Source: Pratylenchus scribneri
Lineage: Eukaryota; Nematoda; Chromadorea; Rhabditida; Pratylenchidae
Assembly (NCBI GenBank): GCA_030063045.1
Contig: JAQSEB010000010.1
Coordinates: 2,225,501-2,289,500 of the forward strand
Length of the DNA: 64,000 nucleotides
Reading direction: 5' to 3'
Part shown: positions 1-11,735 of the stretch, in pieces
How positions within the stretch are numbered: the stretch's first letter is position 1
How the letters are laid out: the number at the start of each line of letters is the position of its first letter
The notes under the pieces: generated by a model
Database searches by the model: none
Seen by the model: the letters and a program-made list of their open reading frames with translations, nothing else
Told to the model about the DNA's origin: nothing
Position numbers and translations under genes: made by a program

Positions 1-325
1 ACTCTTCAAAGAATGAGCCAATTTTGATGATTTTAGTATCAAATTAAAGATCAGACTTTTGGCTATTAAATTGATATTAATTTTTTTTAAAATTGCTTCA
101 GAGAATTGTTAAAGTTATGGCCAAAAGATCAATGAAAATTTTTCTAATCCATCATAAAGGTATTCTAAGTGGGTTTTTGAACATAACTAACTTCATCAAT
201 TCTAATCGATTTTATTAAAATTAATATTAATTGGATAGCCAAAATTCTGCACTTTAATTTGATACGAAAAACATAAAAATTAGTTCCGTCCTTGATGAGC
301 TATTATAAATGGCGACAATTGGTTC
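1..325. repeat. Foldback (MITE-like) repeat, family A, copy 1
   Basis: An AT-rich element whose two halves are imperfect reverse complements. The left arm (about 15-100) reads CAATTTTGATGATTTTAGTA and then TCAAATTAAAGATCAGAC. The right arm (about 225-315) carries the complementary GATAGCCAAAA, TTTAATTTGATAC and CCTTGATGAGCTATTATAAA. The same arms recur near 3103, 3813 and 56536. The left tip is probably cut by the window edge. It lies in an intron of the BCL11-like gene. No transposase is visible, so it would be non-autonomous; family membership comes only from the shared arms. Confidence 0.75.
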
Positions 326-415
326 GATGACAAGTTGGAATTCTTTCTTATTAGGCAAATTTCACAAATAAATTTAAGATTAATTTATAAAATTATGATC
401 CAAATTCCCTTGTAG

Positions 416-3400
416 GCATCCCCCAATGGCCAATGTTCATCATTTGCACCAAGTTCAGCGGCGGCGGCTAGCAAATTTTCCAATCGTTTGTTGACCCCTT
501 CCCGAAGGACATGTTCAGCTGCAAATGTGCTCAGCAATGCTTCAATGACCCCCCGTTCTTCAATGGGCGCATTCCAAGGTCCATCCTAATTTTGTGAATT
601 TGCCAAAATTCAAATTCGATTTTTGTAGGCAGTGAAGCTGGCACCCCGGGGATGATGATTGGCGAAGGAGAAAATGATGAAAAGGATGGTGAAGATGAGA
701 TTATGGGTGAAGATGGACAAGGTGGAGGATTGGCCGAAGATGGAGAAGAAAGGGTGGAAATGAAGGAAGAAGATGATGAGGAGAGGGACGGAAGTGAGGA
801 TGGACGACAATTGGTGGTGGTGGATGATGGGGATGAATTGGCGGAACCGGCAGCAAAACGAGACCCAAAGGCCAAAAAGGATCGGTACGTTTTGGGTAGG
901 GTGAATTATTTTACGATCGCATTTTTGGGAACTTGGAATTGGATTTAAATTAGATAAAATGAAAATCATTTAGAGGGAATTGATTTCATTTTCCCTGCAT
1001 CAAATCAATAATTATCAAAATATTTTTATATATTTAAATAGAGTATTTTCTGCTCTATCAAACAATAACAAAATAACCAAAATCGGTTGAAAATGAAGTG
1101 AGTTATCAATGCGCAAAGATGGAGACCTCTGATTCTTGTTTATTTCATTCAAATCAAAATAAAATTTTAACTTGGAAAAATTACTGAACATTATTTATAT
1201 TAAAAGATAGAGCATTTTCTGCTCTTTAATTTGATACAAAAATCATTAAAATTGGTTCATCCATTGATGAGTTAAAAGCATTTAAAATGATCGTTCATTC
1301 TTTGTCATAGAGGGAAATTAGCTGGGAGAAGATATGATGGCCTCTAAAGACACGCTGAATGCCTGCCCACTCATTGATTAGAAGGAAGGAAGAAGGAATA
1401 CGGTAGCAGAGGGCCGGCTTTCCTTTTCATAATCAGCAGCCAATCAGAGGAATGCCTTGAGGGCACAATCACCTCCTCTTCCCCCTTCCATTGCATGTGA
1501 ATATTCAGTCACTGATTACGAAGAGGGAAAAATACGGTAGCAGAAGCAGAGTCCTCTTCTCTTCACAATCAGCAGCCAATCAAAGGAATGCCTGGAGGGC
1601 ACAATCACTTGCTTTCCTCCCTTCCGTTTGTCCCATTCCACTTCCACTGCGTTTGAGGAGATGACCATTTTTGCGCATTTATAACTTTCTTCATTCTCAA
1701 CCGTTTTTGACAATCTTTATATGGTTTGATAGAGCCGAAAATTTTCTATCTTTTGATATTAATAAGGTTTCATAATTTTCCATAATAGAAAATATTATTG
1801 CGATTTAAAAGAACTAAATATGATAGAAAAGGAGGGTGATTTGGATATTGTAAAATTCCTCAAAGAATTATTATTTAAAGGCATTGTTGGCACCAAAATA
1901 ACCAAATTACCCTCTTTAATAAATGCTAAGCCCATTTTATCCTTTAGTCAATTCCTTACTAAAATATCTGGGAGTTTCATCTTATTACTGATGAGGGTTG
2001 GGGGACCATTTTCCATTTTATCCATCATTCCCTAATTGAATTGAAATTATTTTTAACAACAATTTTAGTGCAAAAATAACCTGAAAAGTCCCCTTTATAA
2101 ATAATTTAATTTTAATTTGTTATTGGCTAATCTGAAATCAAAATTGAAATTGATCCAATTTTTCAGCTGCCAATATTGCCAAAAAGTGTTCACGAATCGG
2201 TCGAATTTGATCGTCCATTTGCGATCACATACCGGCGAAAAACCCTACAAATGTCGACTATGCCCATATGCATGTGCCCAAAGTTCCAAATTGACACGGC
2301 ATATGCGAACACATGGACAACAGGGCAAAGAGGTGCATGGGAATAATGGAAAGGGTGGGGGCACATTTCAATACCTGGGCCATTCATTTGGCTATAACTC
2401 GAAAACGAAGCAACCAATTTAGGAAGACAATATATCATTTGAAAGCTGAAATGTCTTCTATAAAGTGGCGTAATTTAAATTTTATTAATTTAGTTTTAAA
2501 ATGTTACATGCCTATGAGTGTAATAAACCCGAATTTTTTGGAGGAAAAGCTGCTTATTTTTAGAACTTTTCTAATATTTCACAAAGTTTATTAGCCTCTT
2601 TTTAGAGGAGGTTTAGGGCTTTCAAATAGCATTTCGCCTTCCTGAATTAGTTGCTTCCTTATTCAGATATTGCCAAAAAGAAAAGAACAGGTACTGAAAC
2701 ATTTTTTTTTCGCAAAAATGAAAGGAAAAGCTAGGCAAATATTTTATAAAAATGTTTATAAAAATTATAATCACAAATAATTGCGCAGGTCCACCATTGC
2801 CACATTTGCCAAATGCCTTTCTCCGTCCATTCCACATTGGAAAAACATGTTCGAAAACCCAAATTTAAATGCCAATAATTTATTGATCAATTCAGATGCG
2901 AAAATGTGTTGTGGCCAATGGCAGTTTTGGTGCCGGTGGCCAATCTGTAGCCACATCCAAACGAGGCGGCGGAGGCAACGGTGCGACAACCAATCAAGAC
3001 CAACAACAATCAGCCACAATCGAAAGTGGCAACAAAAACCAACAAAATTATCGTCGATGTTCGTTCCATTCCATTCCATTCCCCCCATGGATACGCATAA
3101 ACTTTGCGGCGTTTATAATAACTGAACAAGGACAGAACCAATTTTAATGTTTTTAGTATCAAATTAAATCGAAGATTTTTACCTATCCAATGATATTAAT
3201 TTTATTCAAATTGATTCAGAATTGATGAAGTTATACCCAAAAAAAATTGAAAAATTCTCTAATCTATAGTAAAGAAACATTTTAAATGTAGGCCTCATTT
3301 TTATTAATTCCAAACCAATCTGAATAAATTTAATATTATTAGATAGCCAAAAGTCTTCTCTTTAATTTGGTACTAACATTATCGAAATTGGTTCATTCCT

Positions 3401-4796
3401 TGATGAGTTATTATGAACGGCGCCAAGTTGGGCATTCCCTTTCTCTCCTTTATTCATTTAATCAATTCCCAAATTTTTCAGCCGCCTCCCTGAAACATAC
3501 GCCCGATGCCAGTTCGGTGGCTGCCCTCCTCGAATTGAGCAAAGGACCAGTCTCAATGTCGGGTGGCCCAAATAATAATAATAATGAACAACAATTGGGG
3601 GAGGAAATGGCAAATGCCACTTTGGTTGGGGCAACGGCAACGGCCACTGCGGGGGCACCGCTGCCTGCGAATATTGCCCAATCGAATCGACTTGTCCTCA
3701 ATTGGTTACAGGTCCGACAAAATGATGAGGGTGCTAATGGACTTTTGGGTCATTCCTTTTCTCACTTTTGGCTTTATCCCCCGCCAAATCTGGATAGGAC
3801 CCAACTTGTGGCTAATTATTATAACATCAAGGATTGGATCAATTTTAATGATTTTAGTATCAAATTAAAGGACAGACTTTCGGCTATCCAATGAAAATTT
3901 TATTTAAATCGATTCAAAATTGATGAATTTATGGTCAAAAAACAATTTAAAATGACCTTTACTATGGATTAGCAAAATTTTCAATGATTTTTTGGCCATA
4001 ACTTCATCAATTCTGAACTAATTCAAATAAAATTAATATCATTTGATAGCCAAAAGTCTGCTCTCCCCTTGATGAGCTATATTCAACATCGCAAAGTTGA
4101 TGCGTCACCAAAATAAGTCCAAATCCCAGCTAAATTCCCCATTCAATTCCAATATTTGATCCGCCCTTTTTCCTAATTAGCAGGCCCTGAACCAGGCTGG
4201 CAATGGCGGCGTCGGTGGTCCGCCAATCGTAGGGCCAACCAGCGGTGAAAGCCAACATCAACCGGAGCATGGAACATTGGCCGGAATGATGGGCACAGTG
4301 AATGGAGGAGGACCCGAAATGGACATTGATGACACCGATCCGGACATAACCGAGGCAGCCGATTTGGCCATCAAAAAGGTGAGGTCGAGGGCAACATAAT
4401 TTTTAAAGGCATTTGATTAGAATGGATTACATTATTTGATTGGATATGTTGTAGCCAATTTTAATTTTGATATCTACTAATAGTTATATAATACATCCTT
4501 GATATAATGGCTCAATCAATTCGCGGGGTCAATTTTATTTATAAAATTTCAATTATATTGAATTATGGCATTGGGTTTTTAAACCGGTTTATATTTTTAG
4601 CCTTGTGTAGGATTGGGGTTAGGGCCATAAATCAATGCTCTAGGATGCGAATTTGATTCGGCTGAAATGATCAAAATCGACTGTGATAGATGTAAGAAAA
4701 AACTTGTTTAGACGTTTAATAGCCCTGAGGCTAAAATCATTAAATTAGATAAATCTAAATTGTTTCCAAATTTTGCAGGAGAAATTCGTCGTTTGA
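416..4796 (+). CDS. bcl-11: BCL11-family C2H2 zinc-finger transcription factor (5' end missing)
   Basis: Predicted nuclear DNA-binding regulator; only the 3' exons are in the window. Exons read by eye: 416-578, 629-884 (very acidic, ending in a basic [10 protein letters not shown]), 2167-2332, 2789-2848, 2896-3058, 3482-3711, 4184-4378, 4779-4796; all junctions keep phase. The exon at 2167 encodes two tandem fingers: [17 protein letters not shown], an HTGEKPYKC linker, then [22 protein letters not shown] third finger, [17 protein letters not shown], is split by a 47-bp intron before MRKC. Order and spacing match the C-terminal triple finger of vertebrate BCL11A/B, including the GKE/GKD-V linker and the acidic block just upstream. 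The tail is low-complexity (Asn, Gly, Ala runs) and ends in an acidic [20 protein letters not shown]. The stop assumes the strong GTGAGG donor at 4379; a weaker donor 6 bases on would add about 40 residues. Introns are filled with repeats. Confidence 0.88.
1016..1800. repeat. Repeat family B, copy 1
   Basis: A composite element in the BCL11-like intron. Outer arms are inverted: TTTTCTGCTCTATCAAAC with AATCGGTTGAAAATGAAG near 1040-1100 mirrors the CTCAACCGTTTTTGAC and GGTTTGATAGAGC stretch near 1695-1735. The less AT-rich core (about 1313-1640) holds two tandem sub-repeats of roughly 100-150 bp, each with ATACGGTAGCAGA, AATCAGCAGCCAATCA and GGAATGCCT.GAGGGCACAA. An almost identical core lies at 6834-7135, and an inverted fragment near 58320. 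No coding capacity recognised. Confidence 0.75.
2395..2690. repeat. Foldback repeat, family D, copy 1
   Basis: The left arm (GGCTATAACTCG, GAAGCAACCAATTTAGGAAG, CATTTGAAAGCTGAAATG) and right arm (TTTAGGGCTTTCAAAT, CGCCTTCCTGAATTAGTTGC) are imperfect reverse complements. Related copies occur near 59625, 61395 and 62858. Copies here and at 61.5 kb share an internal AATAAACCCG(A/T)ATTTTT segment. It occupies the intron between the second and third BCL11 fingers. Confidence 0.65.
3103..3425. repeat. Foldback repeat, family A, copy 2
   Basis: A roughly 320-bp near-palindrome with tips GGCG-TTTATAATAACT and AGTTATTATGAACGGCGCC. The inner arms carry the family signature: CCAATTTTAATGTTTTTAGT on the left and, on the right, TTTAATTTGGTACTAAC with CATTCCTTGATGAG. 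It begins about 45 bp after the donor at 3059 and ends about 55 bp before the exon at 3482, so it makes up most of that intron. Confidence 0.75.
3813..4100. repeat. Foldback repeat, family A, copy 3 (shorter)
   Basis: Left arm TTTTAATGATTTTAGTATCA followed by AATTAAAGGACAGAC, and right arm GATAGCCAAAAGTCTGCTCT then CTTGATGAGCTAT, as in the other family A copies; the right arm has lost part of the usual sequence between TCTGCTC and CCTTGATGAG. It lies in the intron between exons 3482-3711 and 4184-4378. Confidence 0.65.
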
Positions 4797-6833
4797 TGCG
4801 GCCAGGCAATTGACCAAATTGTTGGCCACAATTTTGAATGTTCTTTCCCCAAAAACAAAAAGGCACTTCGCAGTTTTGCACACAAACAAATAACTGCCAA
4901 CAAAACCAAAATGAATGCCACGCATCTTTCAAAGCACCAATCAAAACAAACCCAACCCAAAAACATTTTGGCTGGAAAAAAACAAAAGGACTGACCGAAA
5001 AATAAATAAATTCCTCCATCCAATTTTAATATAGCTTTATCCCCCCCCCCCCCCCTCTTCCTCCCTTTCCGTCCATTCAAAATGATCCACCCATTTTTGT
5101 ATTCTTTCTTCTATTTCTTCTGCTCTTAAATAATTAATTTTTAATGGTACAAAAATATAATAATAAATTAGTTGGAAAATGAATTTTAATGCTGCCGTTT
5201 ACTCCTTCTTTTTTGGATTCGACCCCATTTCCCATTTCTTCCTTAAAATTTGTTGACCGAATAACATTTGAACACCTCCAATTCATTATTTTCCATAAAA
5301 TCATAATTCTCTTCCATATAAAAAACATTTGAAATCCACAAATCTTTCAACACAAACCAACAAATTCTTCCACAATAATTAGCCTTAAACACACACAAAT
5401 AAATATTAGCCTCTTTTTTATTGTGACATTGAAAAGGCAAATGAACATATTTTTGTGCATTTAAAAATGAATAAATTAATCAGTAAATTTGCCAAAATTT
5501 AATGTTGTCTTTTCAATACCAACCTTCTTCCCTCCTTCCCTTTCAATGCCGGATAAAATCCTCAATTCCCCCAAAAATTGTTTAGCTGCTATTTTTCTAC
5601 TCTTTTAGCCAAACTATGGGTTTTTATTTTCATTATTTTTACTCATTTTCCTCCAAAAATAGAATTCCTCAAAAATGGCTGCTGCCAATTTGGCCCTTCA
5701 ATCCATTCATTGAGAGAAAGGGGGAAAAGGGGAATGGCCCAAAATATTATTGGAATACCATACTTTGTTCTATTATAAGCCCATGGGAGTTTATTAGAAA
5801 CTGATGAGTCAAAAATAGAACAAAAGCGGTAATTGAGCCATTCTACCTCTTCCCCTTAAAATTCTCATTTTCCTGCCGAAAATTGTTGTGATATTTCCAC
5901 CCGTAGCCGATTATTATATTTTAGTTTCATTTGATTTTAGTCCCGGTTATTCCCTCCCAAATTCCTCACAATTTGTTAGAATTTTACCCCAAAAAATAAT
6001 AAAATAATAAATAATTCCCCGAATTATTTTGTAGTCTTTTTCATCGCTAGATTTGTTTCTATTTCATTTTGGGAGCAGCAGAGGAACAAAAAATAACAAC
6101 AATTAATCCACAATTTGCTTTGTGAATGAAATGGAGAAAAACATTGCCAAAAATGAATGAAATTTGGATGAATAAAAATGGATGAATTTTGAATTCTCCC
6201 AACCAACCCAAATTTGCACCCCAAATATTCATTCTTCATTATTTTCACTCAATTTGGCCCATTTCCCATTCATTCATTCATTTTATTTTTATTTTAATAA
6301 TTTTAATCCGATGTGCACGCCCGGTGATGTGTAAATAAATAATAAATCCTCCTCCCCCAATTTCCCCTCATTTTTTTTTGTTGGATTGCTTTATTTTCCC
6401 CTTCCTTTTTTCCCGGTCAACTGCCAATTTTCGCGCAAATCCCCAAAAATTATTTTTAAAAATATTTTTGGTCCCATTTTTCTTCCATTTTCAACGAATT
6501 TTCTTTTCATTCATTTATTTTTGGAATTTGGACAATTTCCAACAAATTTTTCTTCCAATTTTTATTCATTTATTTTCATCCATTTTTCATTTTTCCAATC
6601 CTCTTTTTATTCATTTTTGTCCAATGTTTTCCTCCATTCATTCACATTTATGGCTAATTGCATTGGATTTAATTGTTGGATATTATTTTCTTCTGCTGCC
6701 CCCATCCTCCTTCCCTCACATTTTTCAATGAATTTTTTTTGCCAACTTTGATGAATTTGAATGGACAAAAAAAAATAAACACGTTAACCAGAAAAATTCA
6801 AATTACTAAAAACATTTATTGTTTGCCACGCAA
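4797..6833. other. Gene-poor AT-rich stretch
   Basis: No ORF here looks like a gene: the open frames are low-complexity (Phe, Ser, Ile-rich) and lack recognisable motifs. It probably contains the 3' UTR of the BCL11-like gene; if the longer splice form is used, coding would run to about 4892. A run of about 16 C residues starts at 5041. T- and A-rich tracts dominate from 6200 to 6780. Confidence 0.6.
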
Positions 6834-7300
6834 CGAGGGAATTAGCTGGGAGAAGATATGGCCTCTAAGCTCTAATGCACGCTGAATGCCCACTCGTTGA
6901 TAGGAGGAAGGGAGAAGGAATACGGTAGCAGAGGCGCTTTCCTTTTCATAATCAGCAGCCAATCAGAGGAATGCCTTGAGGGCACAATCACCTCCTCTTC
7001 CCCCTTCCATTGCATGTGAATATTCAGTCACTGATTACGAAGAGGGAAAAATACGGTAGCAGAAGCAGAGTCCTCTTCTCTTCACAATCAGCAGCCAATC
7101 AAAGGAATGCCTGGAGGGCACAATCACTTTCTCTCCTCCCATGGTCCCATTGCCATTCTACTGCTTTTGAGGAGATGACTGACTATTTTTGTGCATTCAT
7201 AACTTTCTTCAATCTCAACTGATTTTGATGATCTTTATACGGTTTGATAGAGCAGAAAATTTTCTATCTTTTGATATTAATAATGTTCCATGATCTTTCA
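6834..7300. repeat. Repeat family B, copy 2
   Basis: Near-identical over several hundred bases to the copy at 1313-1760: AGGGAATTAGCTGGGAGAAG, ACGCTGAATGCC, then two sub-repeats with ATACGGTAGCAGA and AATCAGCAGCCAATCA, ending in the GGTTTGATAGAGCAGAAAAT and TTTTCTATCTTTTGATATTA flank. It lacks the left outer arm of copy 1. The similarity of two copies about 5.5 kb apart suggests recent spread or conversion. Confidence 0.75.
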
Positions 7301-7846
7301 TAATTGAAAACATTAATTGGGATTTAAATGAAATATTTATTTGACAAAAAAATGTGGAATGAATTTTATTAAATTGAGGAGTGAATGAGGAATGGAAAAT
7401 TGAAATTGGGCAAGAGAATGGAACAATTTAAATGAATACAATAATTTGAGGGAAAAGGCACACAAAACCATTTTATTATTTTTGGGAGGAATTTGATCCA
7501 AAATTACTTTAAATATTTTCATTCAAATTGAAGGGAAAAATCATCAAATTTAGCCGGGCAATTTCATTGTTTTTTTTTTTGCTGAAAATCTGTTATTTTT
7601 ATTTCATTTTGATTAGGGTAGGACAAAATCGGTTTCGGTTTCAGAAAATTGATGAAATTTAAAACCAAAATTGGAGAAACCGAAAAATGACATTTTTGAA
7701 AACCGAAAATCAGGTTTTAAACCGCCGTACCTTTCTAAAATTGACTCTGTCCTACTCAATTTTTAATCATCAAAATATTCCCTTAAACAAATCATTGATT
7801 TCCCCAAACAATAAAAAATAAATATAATCAAAAAGGAGGTGGATGA
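7301..7846. other. Non-coding stretch with a small imperfect hairpin
   Basis: No convincing coding sequence. Between 7617 and 7757 a segment starting GGGTAGGACAAAATCGG ends in the imperfect complement TTGACTCTGTCCTACTC, with repeated AACCGAAAA motifs inside. It may be a short foldback relic; only one copy was noticed. Confidence 0.4.
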
Positions 7847-9172
7847 TTAAGTGATATAATAAAGGTCATCAAATGAAAGTGGACCCAACAAATTTTGTCG
7901 AACAACACTGAATTCGCCACTGGCTGACGGTTTCCTACTCCCGGCTGTTCCATCCTCATTCCCATCTTGGTCCATTTTGTCCTCTTCCGCCGATGATTTT
8001 GTGGCCCTTCCAATTCCATCCTCCTCCTCTTCCTCTTTACCACAATTTTCTTCTCTTCTTTTTTCTTCTTCTTCTTCATCTCCTTCCGGCTCAATTTGTA
8101 CTCGACATTCACCACACGGAATTTGCAATGGAACAACCAGGGAACACCGATGCCTGCTACTGCGGAATGAATGCCGAAATGAGCCTAAAAATAAACAATT
8201 AATTATACTATTTTTTATGCCTTAAGAAAATGGTAATTTGATTCATTTTTATTCGCCCATTTAAATCAATATATTGGCAATTTTCTGCTCTTCAAAATGA
8301 CATATTGATCAATGAAATTGGCCAATCCAATCAAAAGTTATAACTAAAAACGTGAAGGGCATATTTTCCCATGCATAAACTTATCAACAATGGAATGGAA
8401 AAGAAGGGAAGGCCATCAAATGATTTGGGATATCGTATTCTCTTTTCTTTCCTTTTCATTGATATTGATATGGCTTCAGGCAGGGAAAGATTTTGCGTTC
8501 TCTTTCTGTTCGAATGCCCATCCATTTTTTGTCTATAATTTTGCTCAAACTAAACCAATTTTAATGGTTTTGGTATCATTTTAAAGGCCAGAAAATTCTT
8601 TATTTTGTGATATTTTTTACCTAATAGAACTATTCATAATAAATATTTAGCGAAATTGCCAATTCATTATTTAATAAATTCGCAAAATTTGCATTTCTTT
8701 AATACAATGAGTCAAAAACAAATTCTATGGGTAGGGACTAGGGAGGAACAGATCTATTGGATAAATTTGGACTCATTTTGGCTTATACCAAAATTGAATT
8801 TGGATATTCGTAAACAATTTCCAACTTATTCTCAACTGACCCGCTCTCCACACATTTGTGCCACCGCCGCCCCCAGATTGATTGTCTCGGCGCACAATGA
8901 ATTGGCCATGTTCCGTCAGGCAAATTTGTTGTGGCAATTCACCGCCTCCTCCACCACTTTCCATGCTTTTCCATTTTGAAGACCGGGTGGCCAAATCCAA
9001 TGGCATCGATCGGGTTGAGGCCAATTTTGGGTGATGTTGGCCACCGCTGATTGAGGCCACAAAATCGGGGAAGAATGAGGGGCCACCTCCATTGTTGGTG
9101 CTGCCAGTTGGCGACGGACAATGATGGACCTCTACTTCGACTGGCACTTCCAATACGTGCAATGAACAACAT
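7847..9172 (-). CDS. Candidate terminal exons of an acidic protein (unrecognised)
   Basis: Two putative exons. The first (about 9172 to 8847) has an open frame rich in Gly, Ser and Pro, with a GGGGGE block and the stretch LTEHGQFIVRRDNQSGGGG. The second (about 8194 to 7847) follows a TTTTTAG acceptor and encodes SLVVPLQIPCGECRVQIEPE, a long Glu/Lys-rich stretch, and ends SFDDLYYIT before TAA. Donor GGTCAG near 8847 joins them in phase. The CGEC pair might bind metal, but no family is recognised. They could be the 3' end of the membrane-protein gene at 9.5-11.7 kb if its last exon splices at a GAGGAG-GTCATT donor; the phases do not decide this. Parts of the antisense strand are also open, which lowers confidence. 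Confidence 0.35.
8240..8600. repeat. Diverged foldback repeat, partly like family A
   Basis: The left side (AATATATTGGCAATTTTCTG, CTCTTCAAAATG) and the right side (CCAATTTTAATGGTTTTGGT, ATCATTTTAAAGGCCAGAAA) resemble the arms of the family A elements in opposite orientation. The middle is unrelated. It lies in the putative intron between 8194 and 8847. Confidence 0.4.
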
Positions 9173-9546
9173 TCTAATTATATAAATATATTTTTAGTAA
9201 GAAATGTGATATTGAATGAATGGCCTCATTTTATATTATTCAATCATAATAAATTCAAATAATTCCGTTCCAATATTTATTGTCCATTTTAATTGCTTTA
9301 CTTTCCAAAATAAATAATTAATCCAAGGATAAAAAGAAAGGAAAATTTGTTTATTTGCTTTTTTGGGAAAGACGGGGGGAACAAAACACGCAAAAATGTT
9401 TTGAAAATTTGAAGGAAAAGTGGACGAAAAAAGAGGGAAAATCGAAGGAAATTTGGAGCAAAAAATATACAAAATGAGGGAAATGTGGGATCACCAAAAA
9501 TAGACAGACTGAATCAAAAATCAAAACAATTTATTTTGGATGATGT

Positions 9547-11735
9547 TCACAAGAAAATGACCTCCTCATCCTCCAATTCGGCCAATGTGGCCGCAAATCG
9601 AGGCTGCCTATTGTTGGCTTCCTTCTTCCTTTTTGTTGCATTGCCGGTGGGTGCCATAATTGATGGAGGGGGCACAATTTGTTGGGAATGTTCTGAACCC
9701 AAAATTAATATATAAATGTTGAATTAAATTAATGAATGAAAATGTTATTTAAAATGGGAAATTGAGGGCCAAAAAATGAGGCATTTTTTGTGTACGGCAC
9801 TCAAAAAACGGCACAAAAAATGAGAATGCAAAATGGATGGTCGGTTAAAAACTGCTTTTTTGGTTAGAAAAAACAACAAAAAGTTAGTTCATTTTTTGTT
9901 AGTTTAAGCAAAAATATATGGGCAATTTATTTTTGTAATTTTGATTGGTTGTTGGGAAAATGCAAACCAAAATTAATGAAAAATGACGGAGAATTGTGGA
10001 ATGCCCCCAAAACTGACCATTTGCTGAACAATGCGACATTTTTGAAATTCTTCTCGATGATTCTTCAAAGGCGGAGGAGAGGGCGGACATTCGACGGGCC
10101 GGCGAATTGCCACCGGATGGAGAATGTTGCGGTTGATGGTTGGGTACGGCATCGCGCGAATATCGCCGCATTCCTCCTCCTCCCCTTTGCGGGTATTGTT
10201 CGGGCTGATTGCCCCCTCCAGTGGGTTCCGGTTGGGAATCCGCATCGGATTCAATGTTCACTGCCAATGAACCATTATTGCCACCACCTCCCATTGATGC
10301 TGATGATGGATCCATGCATTTGGCTGAGGCAACCGCTTTGGCCACCAATGACTGCGAAAATGTGAAAATGGATTTTAATTAAATTTATGAATCCAATTAA
10401 TTCATTTTATATTAAATATGTAAAATATTAACTCGAAATGAGCGTTGACTGGGCGAATGGTTGGCGATAAGAGGACCACCCCCGGCACCTCCATTCCCAT
10501 TTTGGTCCAATCGAATGCTGGCCGTTGATCCACGACGACTGAAAAAAAAGTTTGGAATTAAAGGTGTGGGTGATATATGGGTATTTGTTGGTCCTCAAGG
10601 ATTGGCTCTGTATTAATCTTAGTTTGGCTCTCTCATATCCCTAGGTCTTATTCTAGTGTAACTTTGAGCCAAGTGAATATTTGGAGAAATCATGGCCGTG
10701 GCATTGGAGGGGAATTTAAATTCAAATAGGATAATCAACAATTGCCAAATACTCTTCGCATACAAAATTAATTATGAGATCCAAATGGATATCCTTATCA
10801 TCATTGCCTATCACTCATCAGAGATAAATAAAAGAGGAATTGCTTTGATTTAATGAGAGAAGGAACAATAAATACGCTAATGAATGTTCACGAATAACAG
10901 GAAAGGTGGAGAGGGGGAAAAGTTCGCAAACAAATAATTTCGCCTTTTTAATTTCGTATATTTCTACCAACATTTAATTCCGCCTGTTTCCCAAATAAAA
11001 ATAATACCGTTCACCGCCCCCTCCAACCCACCTTCCAGTTGAATTTGCCTGAAGCAGTGGAATATTCGTTGAATTTGGCATTGTTCCATTATTTTGTTCC
11101 TGTTGCTGTTTTGCCGCCACATTTGCCTTTGCCCTACCAAATCCTGGGGGTGCCATCGCCTAAATGTGGCAAACGGCTATCAATGTGATTGTTGGGGGCA
11201 CAAACCGCAACAAGACGCGAAACCGTCGGCTTTTTGCGTTTTTTCTCCTTTTGCTCACTTCCATGGAATTTTGGCTTCCTGGCTGCACAATTACAAATTA
11301 CGCAGATGCCAAAAAGTAAGAAAAATACTAAAAAATTTGTGATTTAAAATTAATTTTTGGAAATTCTTAAAGGAAATGTTTCTGGGTAAATTTTTAATGA
11401 TTTCTTGGGGGAATTTTCCTAATCATTTGTTGGCATTTTCAAGAGGAAAATGGGAGGAAATAAATGAATGAAATGAGACTGACCAATGCAGGCACCGTTC
11501 ATGACGAAAAAGCCTATAAATTTTTAGATTAATTATGGAATAAAATTACAGTAAAATACCAAAAAGCATATCCAATTCGCCTTCACCATTGCCAAAATCC
11601 TTGGATTTCATATTTCCGTTTGGTGGTTGCTCCTCAAAATGTGGCTGCTGATTTTGGGTGGATGAATCGAGTGGATGTTGATTTTGGTGGGTGGAGGAAG
11701 AATCGACGACCGATGGATGCGAAAATGAACTGGAA
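9547..11735 (-). CDS. Probable single-pass membrane protein with long cytoplasmic tail (unrecognised)
   Basis: Exons read on the minus strand: about 11735-11560 (Ser/Gln/His-rich, ending GEGELDMLF), about 11515-11483, about 11310-11131, part of 11120-11028, about 10540-10435, about 10360-10000 and about 9695-9547. The second and third exons join as FGFFVMNGACIGVFFLLFGI and continue CVICNCAARKPKF: a clear transmembrane helix followed by Cys and a very basic KKRKK region, so the C-terminal part should be cytoplasmic. The tail has RRGSTASIRLDQNG, runs of Gly, and RRMSALSSAFEESSRRISKM with RxxS sites typical of basophilic kinase targets, ending ELEDEEVIFL. No family is recognised. The signal-peptide exons at 13.3-13.9 kb could supply its N-terminus, since a donor inside them joins in phase. 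Several splice choices are uncertain. Confidence 0.5.

Noticed and set aside
5041..5056. Poly-C tract as a structured element
   Set aside because: A simple homopolymer run without a partner; G-quadruplex potential on the other strand is possible but nothing else supports a role.
7977..8225. Plus-strand Ser/Phe-rich ORFs
   Set aside because: Complement of the acidic Glu-rich minus exon; GAA/GAG runs read as TTC/CTC on the other strand.
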